A stretch of DNA of 64,000 bases from Gammaproteobacteria bacterium (lineage in GTDB: Bacteria > Gemmatimonadota > Gemmatimonadetes > Longimicrobiales > Gaopeijiaceae), in NCBI GenBank assembly GCA_028821195.1, contig JAPPHB010000132.1, positions 37,508 to 101,507 of the forward strand, written 5' to 3'. Of the stretch, positions 8,089 to 16,177 are shown piece after piece (position 1 is the stretch's first letter; the number at the start of each line of letters is the position of its first letter). Below the pieces are notes generated by a model, which saw only the letters and a program-made list of their open reading frames with translations, ran no database searches and was not told the DNA's origin. A program made the position numbers and the translations under genes.

Positions 8089-9204
8089 ATGTCGCCGGCG
8101 ACGAAAGACTACTACAAGGCCCTGGGCGTCTCGGAGAAGGCGACGCCCGAGGAGATCAAGAAGGCCTATCGCCGGTTGGCGAAGCGGTACCATCCGGACG
8201 CCAACCAGGGCGACCCGGCGGCGTCCGAGCGGTTCAAGGAGGTGGGGGAGGCCTACTCCGTGCTTTCCGACTCCGCCAAGCGCAAGCAGTACGACCAGAT
8301 GCGGCGCCTGGGCGCCTTCGGTCTGGGCGGCAATCGGCGGGGGCCCGCGTCTCCCGGCGCCGGGCCGGCGGGTGCCGGGCAGGGGTTTTCGTTCGACGAT
8401 CTGGGCGGGATCGGCGACCTCTTCGGTTCCATATTCGATCGCGGAGGCCGGAAGACCGCCCGGGAATCCTCGACCGGCCCGCGCAAGGGCAACGACGTCG
8501 AGTACGTCGTGGACATCGACTTCGAGGTGGCGGTGACGGGAGGACGCGTCACCATCACGGTTCCCATGACCGAGGAGTGCGCCACCTGCGGGGGCAACGG
8601 GGCTCGGCCGGGAACGACCACCACCCGCTGCAAGGAGTGCTCGGGAACGGGCACTGTCTCCTTCGGCCAGGGCGGATTCGCGGTGAAGCGACCCTGCCCG
8701 GCGTGTCTCGGCCGGGGCAGGATTCCCACCGATCCGTGTGACGCCTGCAAGGGGACGGGAACGGTGCGCCAGAACCGCAAGATCGGGGTGGCCGTGCCGC
8801 GCGGTGTGGACACGGGCTCAAAGGTGCGGCTGAGCGGGCAGGGCGAGCGCGGTGCCAGGGGAGGGACCCGCGGGGACCTGATCATCACCTTCAAGGTGAA
8901 GCCGCACCGGTTCTTCCGGCGCGACGGGCGGGACATCCACGTCACCGTGCCCCTCAACATCGCGCAGGCCACCATGGGCACTCGCATTCGGGTCAGGACC
9001 GTGCACGGCAAGAAGGTTGTGCTCAAGATCCCGGCGGGCACGCAGCCGGGCGCGCGCTTTCGCGTCCGCGGGCACGGGATCCGGAAGGGAGCGCGCGTGG
9101 GCGATCAGATCGTCGAGATCCAGGTCCAGGTCCCGGAGGCGCTCTCGGAGGACGCCCAGGAGGCCATCCGGCAGTTCGCGGAAGTGGCCGAACTCAGCTA
9201 CTGA
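8089..9204 (+). CDS. dnaJ: Chaperone DnaJ
   Basis: This is a full type-I DnaJ of 371 residues. The J-domain opens [22 protein letters not shown] and has the HPD motif (RYHPDAN). A Gly/Phe/Pro-rich linker follows. Then come four zinc-binding CxxCxGxG-type repeats ([32 protein letters not shown]) and the C-terminal substrate-binding domains. The start ATG at 8089 was chosen over the track start at 8014, which lies inside grpE, because the J-domain begins right after it. It hands unfolded clients to DnaK. Confidence 0.97.
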   Translation: MSPATKDYYKALGVSEKATPEEIKKAYRRLAKRYHPDANQGDPAASERFKEVGEAYSVLSDSAKRKQYDQMRRLGAFGLGGNRRGPASPGAGPAGAGQGFSFDDLGGIGDLFGSIFDRGGRKTARESSTGPRKGNDVEYVVDIDFEVAVTGGRVTITVPMTEECATCGGNGARPGTTTTRCKECSGTGTVSFGQGGFAVKRPCPACLGRGRIPTDPCDACKGTGTVRQNRKIGVAVPRGVDTGSKVRLSGQGERGARGGTRGDLIITFKVKPHRFFRRDGRDIHVTVPLNIAQATMGTRIRVRTVHGKKVVLKIPAGTQPGARFRVRGHGIRKGARVGDQIVEIQVQVPEALSEDAQEAIRQFAEVAELSY

Positions 9205-9214
9205 AGCCCGGCAG

Positions 9215-9448
9215 ATGCAGCGTATGATTCGCGACGGGTCGTTTCGCAGGTGGGAGGCTTTCGCCACCACCGGCCGCCACGGGCTGGCGCATCCCGGGCG
9301 GGTGGTCTTCCGGTGCTGTTCGGATCCGGCCAGGCGCCCGATGGTCGCCGAGGTTCCGGCGGGGAAGGCCGGAGCGGAAGCCCTTGTGAATGGCGCGAGC
9401 GATGGCGAGCTGCTCCGGCTGCTGGCGGGAGCCCAGCCGCTGGATTGA
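9215..9448 (+). CDS. Small unknown protein downstream of dnaJ
   Basis: This 77-residue ORF starts 10 nt after the dnaJ stop and ends 8 nt before the convergent mnmA stop, so it fills the gap neatly. The translation (FRRWEAFATTGRHGLAHPGR, then VVFRCCSDPARRPMVAEV) looks like a compact folded protein rather than frame noise, with Trp, Phe and a Cys pair in plausible strands. I do not know its function. It is hidden in the ORF track under a longer entry starting at 9017 that reads through dnaJ. Co-transcription with grpE-dnaJ is likely. Confidence 0.55.
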   Translation: MQRMIRDGSFRRWEAFATTGRHGLAHPGRVVFRCCSDPARRPMVAEVPAGKAGAEALVNGASDGELLRLLAGAQPLD

Positions 9449-9456
9449 CGCGCGGG

Positions 9457-10590
9457 TCAGGGGCGGTGCGCCAGGTCTCCGGCCGCCTCCTCGAGTCCGC
9501 CCGCCATGGCCGCGGCGGCGATGCGTCCGCCGCCGAGAATCCGCTCGCTCCCGTCGAAGAAGACCGCCGACTGCCCGGGCGTGACCGCGAGCACGGGCTC
9601 CTCCAGCTCGAGATTGAGACCGTCCCCGCCGTGCTGAACGCGGCCCCGCACCGCGGGAGCCCGGTAGCGGAGCTGGGCGTGCACGACGGTCCCGTCCGCG
9701 GGCGGCTCCGCCGTGAGCCAGTTGAGTTCGGCCACCCGGAGCTCGCGGCACTCGAGCGCCTCCCTCGCGCCCACCACCACCTCGCGCGAGTCCGGGCGGA
9801 TCTCGACAACGTACAGCCTCTGGTCGAAGCCCCCGCCCAGTCCGCGGCGCTGGCCCACGGTGAAGGAGGCGTAGCCTTGGTGGCGGCCGACGACCCGTCC
9901 GCGGGTGTCCACCAGGTTGCCGGGCCGGAGCGCGTCGTGGCGGCCGCCGAGCTTGCGCCGCAGCAGATCGCGGTAGTCGCCGGTGGGCACGAAGCAGATC
10001 TCCTGCGACTCGGGCTTGGCGGCGGTGACGAGGCGGAGTTCGCGCGCGCGGGCGCGGACTTCGGGCTTGGTGAGTTCGCCCAGCGGAAACCTCAGCCGGG
10101 GCAGCAGCGCGCGGGGAAGGCCCCACAGGAAGTAGGACTGATCCTTCGCCGGGTCGCGTCCCCGGAAGAGAGCCGCCTCCCCGTCCACGACCCCGGCCCG
10201 CACGTAGTGTCCGGAAGCGACGGCATCGCACCCGAGCAGCTCTCCGCGCCGGAGAAGGTCCCGGAACTTGGTGTTGGAATTGCACCGGACGCAGGGGTTG
10301 GGCGTGCGTCCGCGCGCGTACTCCGAGACGAAATCGTCGATGACATCGCGGGTGAACTCCTCCTCCACGTCGAAGACGTAGTGGGGGATGCCCAGCGCAT
10401 CGGCGACCCGGCGCGCGTCCATGATGCCGTCGAGTCCGCAACAGGTGCGCGACGGTCCCGCCTCCTCTTGGTAGCAGAAGGTCTTCATGGTCGCGCCGAC
10501 GAGCTGGTGGCCCTGCTCGGCGAGCAGGGCGGCCGCAACCGACGAGTCGACCCCACCGGACATGGCGACCAGGATCCGCTCGGCGGGCAT
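9457..10590 (-). CDS. mnmA: tRNA-specific 2-thiouridylase MnmA
   Basis: This 377-residue enzyme thiolates U34 of Lys, Glu and Gln tRNAs. It has the PP-loop ATP motif (VAMSGGVDSSVAAALL) near the N-terminus. The first catalytic cysteine is in NPCVRCN (C100) and the second in SQEICFVP. The conserved GQRRGLG motif of the central domain is followed by a C-terminal beta-barrel. The track ORF extends to 11601 but that part is out-of-frame with the cysteine desulfurase gene. It starts 2 nt after the upstream desulfurase gene, which would supply the sulfur. Confidence 0.96.
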   Translation of the reverse strand: MPAERILVAMSGGVDSSVAAALLAEQGHQLVGATMKTFCYQEEAGPSRTCCGLDGIMDARRVADALGIPHYVFDVEEEFTRDVIDDFVSEYARGRTPNPCVRCNSNTKFRDLLRRGELLGCDAVASGHYVRAGVVDGEAALFRGRDPAKDQSYFLWGLPRALLPRLRFPLGELTKPEVRARARELRLVTAAKPESQEICFVPTGDYRDLLRRKLGGRHDALRPGNLVDTRGRVVGRHQGYASFTVGQRRGLGGGFDQRLYVVEIRPDSREVVVGAREALECRELRVAELNWLTAEPPADGTVVHAQLRYRAPAVRGRVQHGGDGLNLELEEPVLAVTPGQSAVFFDGSERILGGGRIAAAAMAGGLEEAAGDLAHRP

Positions 10591-10592
10591 CG

Positions 10593-11765
10593 TCAGACTG
10601 CTCCTGCGCCGGCGAGCGCGCCGGCGCGGGTCACGATCTCGACCGTCCGGCGGGCGGCCTCGCTCACCTCGGCGGAGGTGGTGGTGCGGCCCAGGCTGAA
10701 GCGCACGGAAGCCAGTCCCTCCGCGTCGTCGCCGTAGAGGGCGCGCAGCACCGGGCTGGTGGTAGTGCTGCCGGACGCGCACGCCGATCCCCCGGATACC
10801 GCCACCCCCGCCAGGTCGAAAGCCATCACCAGAGTGGCCGCGTCCAGCCCGGGGAATCCCAGGTTGAGCAGGTGCGGGGCTCGCTCGCCCTCTTCGCCGA
10901 ACACGCGCGTTGCGGGGAGCGCGTCGACGATGGCGGCCTGCAGGCGGTCGCGCTCCGCCGCGAGCCGCTCCGCCTCCGCGGCTTGTTCGGCCACGGCCAG
11001 GGTGAGCGCCTTCGCGAGGCCCACCGCTCCCGCAACATCCTCCGTCCCCGGCCGCAGGCGGCGCTCCTGCCCACCTCCGAACAGGAGAGGAGCGAGTTCC
11101 ACCCCGCGGCGGCGGTAGAGCAGCCCCACCCCCCGGGGTCCGCCGATCTTGTGGGCGGTCATGGAGGCCAGGTCGAGCCCCGCCCGGCCGAAGTCCACCG
11201 GCACCTTGCCCACCGCCTGCACCGCGTCGGAGTGCACCACCACTCCCGCCGCCCGCGCCCGGCGCGCCACGCGCTCCACCGGCAGCACGGTGCCGACCTC
11301 GTTGTTCACCCACATCACCGAGAGCACGCACGCGCCCCGCGCGAGCGCGTCCGCCAGCGCGTCCTCGTCGAGTTCGCCCGCCCGGCCGACCTCGACTTGC
11401 ACGCTCTCCCCGCCGCGCGCGGCCACCTCGTCGCACGCCTCCCGCACCGCGGGATGTTCGATCGTGGTCGCTACCGTGCGCGGACGTTCTCCCGCCGCCA
11501 GCGCGACCGCGGCCCTTCCCAGCACGGCCATGTTGTCGGCCTCGGTGCCGCCGCGCACGAAGGCGATCTCCGCGGGCTCGGCCCCGACCGCGCGCGCACA
11601 CTCCGCCCGCGCCTCATCCAGGGCCGCGCGCGCCTGCCGTCCCCACCGGTGCGCGCTCGACGGGTTGCCGAAGACGCCGCCAAGGTGCGGACGCATGGCG
11701 TCCAGCACCTCCGGCCGCAGGGGCGTTGTGGCGGCGTGGTCGAAATAGAGGGCGGGACGGTCCAT
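10593..11765 (-). CDS. iscS: Cysteine desulfurase (NifS/IscS family)
   Basis: This fold-type I PLP enzyme of 390 residues starts MDRPALYFDHAATTPLRPEV. The PLP lysine is in SMTAHKIGGPRGVG and the mobile catalytic cysteine loop is SGGSACASGS. It converts cysteine to alanine and passes persulfide sulfur on. The track start (11879) would add 38 residues before the conserved FDHAATTP beginning, so the ATG at 11765 was chosen. The gene lies directly upstream of mnmA, so a dedicated sulfur donor role for tRNA thiolation is likely. No iscU or other Fe-S assembly genes are adjacent. Confidence 0.94.
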   Translation of the reverse strand: MDRPALYFDHAATTPLRPEVLDAMRPHLGGVFGNPSSAHRWGRQARAALDEARAECARAVGAEPAEIAFVRGGTEADNMAVLGRAAVALAAGERPRTVATTIEHPAVREACDEVAARGGESVQVEVGRAGELDEDALADALARGACVLSVMWVNNEVGTVLPVERVARRARAAGVVVHSDAVQAVGKVPVDFGRAGLDLASMTAHKIGGPRGVGLLYRRRGVELAPLLFGGGQERRLRPGTEDVAGAVGLAKALTLAVAEQAAEAERLAAERDRLQAAIVDALPATRVFGEEGERAPHLLNLGFPGLDAATLVMAFDLAGVAVSGGSACASGSTTTSPVLRALYGDDAEGLASVRFSLGRTTTSAEVSEAARRTVEIVTRAGALAGAGAV

Positions 11766-11866
11766 CGGAAACGGCGCAGGCTGCTCATGGCGGGACAGGT
11801 TCCGGCGCCTAACTTTAGCCGCCCCGAGGTTTCGATTGAAGGTGTGCATCCAACAGGGAATCGCCG

Positions 11867-12244
11867 ATGAGCCAGGCACGACTTCCCGCGGGCCCGCCGG
11901 CGCGGTTCCGCTCGACCGTTCACGGAACCGTATTCGGGGGTCGCGACCGGCATCTCGACGCCCTCAACCCCGGCGACGCGCTGGTGCTCATCCCCGATCC
12001 GGCGGACGGCCGCCACGGCGCGGTGTGGGTGCACCTGCCGGCCGGCGATCCCGTGGGCTACCTGCCTCCCGAGATCGGCGGCTGGCTGGGACCTTGGCTG
12101 CGGGCGGGCGGACGCACCCGGGCGACCGCCCTGCGCGTTGGAAACGACCGCGTGCCCAGTTGGCGACGGCTGGTGGTGGACGTGCGCTGTCTCGGCGGAG
12201 ACGGGCAGGTCTCGGGTCTTTCTACTCGAAACGCAACGCCTTGA
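11867..12244 (+). CDS. Stand-alone HIRAN-domain-like protein
   Basis: This 125-residue protein is nearly all one domain. It starts with a VHGTVFGGRD strand, then LNPGDALVLIPDPADGRHGA, then WVHLPAGDPVGYLPPEIGGW. That order (G-x-xF/Y-G-R, rpGd-L-L-x-x-Dp, G-YlP) fits the HIRAN domain of SWI2/SNF2 helicases such as HLTF, where it binds 3' DNA ends. No helicase is fused or adjacent. The gene is divergent from iscS, 101 nt away, and its last 23 nt overlap tail-to-tail with the permease gene. The family call is by eye and moderate; any DNA-related role is inference. Confidence 0.65.
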   Translation: MSQARLPAGPPARFRSTVHGTVFGGRDRHLDALNPGDALVLIPDPADGRHGAVWVHLPAGDPVGYLPPEIGGWLGPWLRAGGRTRATALRVGNDRVPSWRRLVVDVRCLGGDGQVSGLSTRNATP

Positions 12245-13493
12245 CCGGCGTCATGCGCGCGCCGCGCAGGGCAGGAAAGAGGCCGAAGGCCATCCCGGTG
12301 ACGACGGCGGATGTGAGCGCCGCGACGATCGACCAGAAGGGAATGGATGCCGGAATCGGGGTCCTGGCTTCGATGAAGTCGGCCAGACCCGCGCCCAGAG
12401 CCAGGCCCAGCGCCCCTCCCAGGAAGGTCAACACCGACGCCTCCACCAGGAACTGCCAGAGGATCTCGTTCCGGGTTGCGCCGACGGCCTTGCGGATGCC
12501 GATCTCTCGCGTTCGTTCGGTTACGGAGATCATCATGATGCCGATCACGCCGATCCCGCCCACCAGGAGCGCGACCGACGACAGAGCGATCATCACCAGA
12601 AAGAACGCTGCGGTCAGCTGGTTGAACGACTCGACGATCTGCTGCGACTCGACGAGGGCGAAGTTGTTGTCGTCGGCCGGACCGAGCCCCCGCATCGAAC
12701 GCAGGACCGTGGTCACCTGATCCTTGGCCTGGTCCCGGCCGAACGGGCCTCGCGGCACGATCGTCAGCATGAGGAAGTTGAAGCGATTCCTGGCCTTGAG
12801 CCGCTTTTCGGCGGCGGTCCAGGGGAAGATCGCCCAGTGATCGATGGTTTCGGCGAAGATGTTGTCGTCCGCCCGATAGACCCCCACTACCCGGAACAGC
12901 GGGCTGACGGACCGCCTTCCCGCCGTCACCCGCACGTTCCTGCCGATGGGATCGCGCTGGCCGAAGAGTTCCTCGGCCAGCCCGGGTGAGATCACCACCA
13001 CGGCGCGGCCTTCGTCGACTTCGGTGGGCACGAAGTTGCGGCCCGCAATGAACTCACCCGGTTGGGCGGCCGTCCAGCCGGCGGACATTCCGTTGCCCTG
13101 GAACGCCCGCACCCGGCGGCCCTCGAACGCGAACGTCGGTGAGAATTCGAAGTTGACAATCGCCTCGGACACAGCCGGAAGACGCTCGATCCGGTCGATC
13201 TCCTCGTGGGTCAGCTCCGGACGATCCCACCATGGCGGGCGACCACTGCCGTCCCCGACCAACCGGACATCCGTGAAGTCGAAGGGGGTCAGGTAGAAGT
13301 TGTCGGCTCCGCCGGCTTCGAACGGCGAAAGTATGCTCGAGCGGATTCCGGTGATCATCGCTGCCATCGTCACGACCACGCCCACCCCGATCGCCACCCC
13401 GCTGATGGTCAGACCGGCCCGAATCTTGGTCGCGCGGATCGCTTCCAGCGCGATGCGGATTCCCTCGCTGAGGGTATTCAGCCGCGCTCTCAT
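12222..13493 (-). CDS. MacB/FtsX-type ABC transporter permease
   Basis: This protein of about 423 residues has one N-terminal transmembrane helix (RAGLTISGVAIGVGVVVTMAAM). A large periplasmic MacB_PCD domain (~residues 50-280) follows, then a C-terminal three-helix FtsX domain with the signature TREIGIRKAVGATRNEIL. No ATP-binding domain is fused. The ATG overlaps the stop of the preceding permease gene by one base (TGATG), so I chose it over the track start at 13604. It is the last gene of a TolC-like/fusion-protein/permease/permease operon, probably forming a heterodimer with the next permease. Confidence 0.9.
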   Translation of the reverse strand: MRARLNTLSEGIRIALEAIRATKIRAGLTISGVAIGVGVVVTMAAMITGIRSSILSPFEAGGADNFYLTPFDFTDVRLVGDGSGRPPWWDRPELTHEEIDRIERLPAVSEAIVNFEFSPTFAFEGRRVRAFQGNGMSAGWTAAQPGEFIAGRNFVPTEVDEGRAVVVISPGLAEELFGQRDPIGRNVRVTAGRRSVSPLFRVVGVYRADDNIFAETIDHWAIFPWTAAEKRLKARNRFNFLMLTIVPRGPFGRDQAKDQVTTVLRSMRGLGPADDNNFALVESQQIVESFNQLTAAFFLVMIALSSVALLVGGIGVIGIMMISVTERTREIGIRKAVGATRNEILWQFLVEASVLTFLGGALGLALGAGLADFIEARTPIPASIPFWSIVAALTSAVVTGMAFGLFPALRGARMTPVKALRFE

Positions 13494-14734
13494 CACTCGT
13501 ACCTCAGCGCGTCTACCGGATTGAGCTTCGAGGCCCGCGCGGCCGGGTAGACACCGGCCACGACCCCGACGGTGATCCCCAGCGCGACACCCAGCGCGAT
13601 CCACTGAGGCGCGACCGCCGCCGGCAGAGGCGACACGGCGCGAACGACCATGGTGAGCGCGACTCCGATCCCTATGCCGACCGCCGCGCCCACCGCGGAA
13701 AGGGTGGCGGTCTCGATCAACACCTGGATCAGGATATCGCGCCGGCGTGCGCCGATGGCCTTGCGCACCCCTATTTCACGGGTCCGCTCCATGACCGAAA
13801 CCAGCATGATGTTCATGATCACGATGCCGCCCACGACCAGCGATATCGACACCAGTCCGGGTAGCGCCACGAAGAGCACGCGCGAGATGTTGTCCCAGAA
13901 GCTGAGCGCTTCTTCCGCGGTCTCGAGGTTGAAGTCATTCTCCTCGCCGGGTCGGAGGCCGTGGCGAGCTCGCATGATGCCCTCGGTCTCCGCGGTAGCT
14001 TCCCGCAACAGTTCCGGACTCGCCGTCTGGATGACCACGCCGTCCACGACGTTTCGCGGATTCACCATTCGACGGATGGGAGAGCGGGCCGGGGCCAGCA
14101 CCATGTTGTCACGCGACAGCCCCAACATGGAACCCTGTTCCTCGATGACGCCGACGACGCGGAAGGGGAAATCCCGGATCCGCACCTGCGCACCAACCGG
14201 ATCCTCATCCTCGAAGAGCAGGTCCGCGGTGCTCTTGCCGAGCACGGCGACAGCTGCGCCACGGTCGGCTTCCTGTTCGGAAAAGGGCCGGCCCAGTTCC
14301 ACGTCGTACGCACGAATCGTAAAGATCTCCTCCGAGGCTCCGAAGAGAAGCACGTTTTCGACCTTGAGTCCTCCCGGACCCTCTACTTCCCCCTGGGCGA
14401 TGGACTCGACCGCGATCGTGGCCGGCGTCTCGAGCCGCTCGCGAATCGCGTCCGCGTCATCCATCTCGATGCGCGGGCGGCGGGCCGCCCGCCGCAGGGA
14501 TACGGGATCGCCGGCGACGATGTTGGGCCGGCTTCGCTCCAGGGTCACCGTGTTCACACCGAAGACCATCGACGAGAAATCGTCCCGGATGTAGCGGTCG
14601 ATTCCTTCGACGATGCTGACCACCACGATGAGGAACATGATGCCGACGATGACGCCGAGGAGGCTGAAAAAGCTCTTCAGCTTCTCGCTGCGGATGTAGC
14701 CCAGCGCGAGTCGTACGCCTTCCCAGAGGTGCAT
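13493..14734 (-). CDS. MacB/FtsX-type ABC transporter permease
   Basis: This 413-residue protein has the same layout as its neighbour. An N-terminal helix (FFSLLGVIVGIMFLIVVVSI) is followed by a periplasmic MacB_PCD domain and a FtsX domain with TREIGVRKAIGARRRDIL. The C-terminal VSPLPAAVAPQWIALGV and the ARASKLNPVDALRYE tail are typical of MacB permeases. It starts 24 nt after the membrane fusion protein gene. Such permeases move substrates in the periplasm by mechanotransmission powered by a cytoplasmic ATPase. That ATPase gene is not in this operon. Confidence 0.92.
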   Translation of the reverse strand: MHLWEGVRLALGYIRSEKLKSFFSLLGVIVGIMFLIVVVSIVEGIDRYIRDDFSSMVFGVNTVTLERSRPNIVAGDPVSLRRAARRPRIEMDDADAIRERLETPATIAVESIAQGEVEGPGGLKVENVLLFGASEEIFTIRAYDVELGRPFSEQEADRGAAVAVLGKSTADLLFEDEDPVGAQVRIRDFPFRVVGVIEEQGSMLGLSRDNMVLAPARSPIRRMVNPRNVVDGVVIQTASPELLREATAETEGIMRARHGLRPGEENDFNLETAEEALSFWDNISRVLFVALPGLVSISLVVGGIVIMNIMLVSVMERTREIGVRKAIGARRRDILIQVLIETATLSAVGAAVGIGIGVALTMVVRAVSPLPAAVAPQWIALGVALGITVGVVAGVYPAARASKLNPVDALRYE

Positions 14735-14758
14735 GACCGCCTCAGGTCTGTCCGTGGG

Positions 14759-16099
14759 TCACGAAGCCGGCTCGTCCGGCTCGGCCGAAGCGCTGTCGGT
14801 CCGCACGGCATCGCCATCGCTGAGCTCGCGAACGCGCTGGTACGGGCCACTCACCACGGTGTCGCCCTCCGACAGGCCTGAGAGCACCTCGAAGTACTCC
14901 TGTCCCGCGATCCCCACGTTGACCGGAACGAAATGCGCTTCGCCATCGCGTACCAGGAACACACCTTCCTCTTCCTCTTCCTCCTCCTCATCGTCCTCGT
15001 CTTCGGCCCGCGCGTCCTCCGATTCTGTCGAACCGTCGCCGGCCTCGTCGTCGGCGAGTTCCTCGTCGCCATTGGAGTCGTTTCCGTCCGCCCCTTCCTC
15101 CGAGCGGTCGCGAATCGTCAAGGCGATGATCGGAATCGCCAGGACCTGGTCGCGCGTTTCGGTGACGATGTCGGCCGTGGTCGAAAGGTCCGGCCGCAAC
15201 TCGACCGGCGGGTCGTCCAGCGTGATCACCACCTCGAAGTCGATGGTGGGGGTTTGGCCCGTTCCCGCCGCGCTCGACGGCGGCCGGATGGCGGAATTCC
15301 CGATCTCGGTCACGGTCCCGGCGAACTCCGTGTCGGGAAACGCGTCCAGCTCCATGGCGGCGCTGTCGCCGATGCTGATCTCCGGCACGTCGGTTTCATC
15401 GACCTGCATCACCGCCTCGATCACCGACAGGTCGCTGACGGTGAGCAGCAGGCTGCCCGGGTTGTTCATCGTGCCCACGATGGCGGTCTCGCCGAGTTCG
15501 ATGTTCAGGCGGGTGACCTTGCCCGAGATGGGAGCCCGGATGGTGGTCTTGGACAGCCGATCCTCGGCCTCGGCGAGCGTCGCGCGGGCCTGGTCCACGC
15601 CGTGCTCCGCGGCGGTGAAGAGAGCTCGCGCGACTTCGGCCTGCGTCCCGGCGTCGTCGACCTGCTGCCGGCTGACGAGCGTCGAGTCGCGCGTCCAGAG
15701 CCCCTGCATGCGGTCGTACTCGCGCGTCGCCTGGATGAGGCTGGCGTTCTGCTGGGCTGCTTGGGCCTCCCGCTGGGACAGCCCGGCTCGCCACTGGGCC
15801 ACGGCGGCCTGGAACTGCGTCTGGTCGATGCGCAGAAGTACTTGTCCTTCTTGCACATCGTCGCCTTCGTCGACGTTGAGTTCAACGATGCGGCCCGAGA
15901 CGTCGGAGCTGATGTCTACGGTTCGCCGCGCCCGGATGTTGCCACTCGCGGTGACGATCGCTTCCAGGTCGCGCCGGCCTACTTCCTCCGTGCGCACCTG
16001 CGTGCCGGTGTTGCGCGACTGCAGCGTGGTCAGCACTCCGGCGACCACGAGGACGGTTACCACGAGCACGCCGATGGCGATCTTTGCTCTAAGCGTCAT
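14759..16099 (-). CDS. Periplasmic membrane fusion protein (HlyD/MacA family) with acidic insert
   Basis: This adaptor protein of about 446 residues starts with a transmembrane anchor (KIAIGVLVVTVLVVAGVL). A lipoyl/barrel-sandwich segment follows (SGNIRARRTVDISSDVSGRI ... EGDDVQEGQVLLRID), then a coiled-coil hairpin (~residues 95-185), IRAPISGKVTRLNIELGETA, beta-barrel and membrane-proximal domains. In the last domain, residues ~330-380 form an insert almost wholly of Asp, Glu, Gly and Ser, ending in a run of eight glutamates. The start ATG at 16099 sits right before the anchor. It links the permeases to the TolC-like channel encoded upstream. Confidence 0.93.
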   Translation of the reverse strand: MTLRAKIAIGVLVVTVLVVAGVLTTLQSRNTGTQVRTEEVGRRDLEAIVTASGNIRARRTVDISSDVSGRIVELNVDEGDDVQEGQVLLRIDQTQFQAAVAQWRAGLSQREAQAAQQNASLIQATREYDRMQGLWTRDSTLVSRQQVDDAGTQAEVARALFTAAEHGVDQARATLAEAEDRLSKTTIRAPISGKVTRLNIELGETAIVGTMNNPGSLLLTVSDLSVIEAVMQVDETDVPEISIGDSAAMELDAFPDTEFAGTVTEIGNSAIRPPSSAAGTGQTPTIDFEVVITLDDPPVELRPDLSTTADIVTETRDQVLAIPIIALTIRDRSEEGADGNDSNGDEELADDEAGDGSTESEDARAEDEDDEEEEEEEEGVFLVRDGEAHFVPVNVGIAGQEYFEVLSGLSEGDTVVSGPYQRVRELSDGDAVRTDSASAEPDEPAS

Positions 16100-16177
16100 T
16101 TGGATGTTGTTCCCGAATTCCGGTCCAGGACCCTGGGCACATGCGCCCAATCGCCATCCCGTACATTCCGACGGGCG

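Noticed and set aside
10591-11601. Extra N-terminal part of the mnmA track entry
   Set aside because: Out-of-frame read of the cysteine desulfurase gene; the PP-loop motif begins just after the ATG at 10590.
15000-15060. GAGGAG-like simple repeat as a possible slippage or phase-variation tract
   Set aside because: The tract codes in frame for the glutamate run, uses mixed CTC/CTT/CTCCTC triplets on the plus strand and is not a pure repeat, so slippage is not specially indicated.
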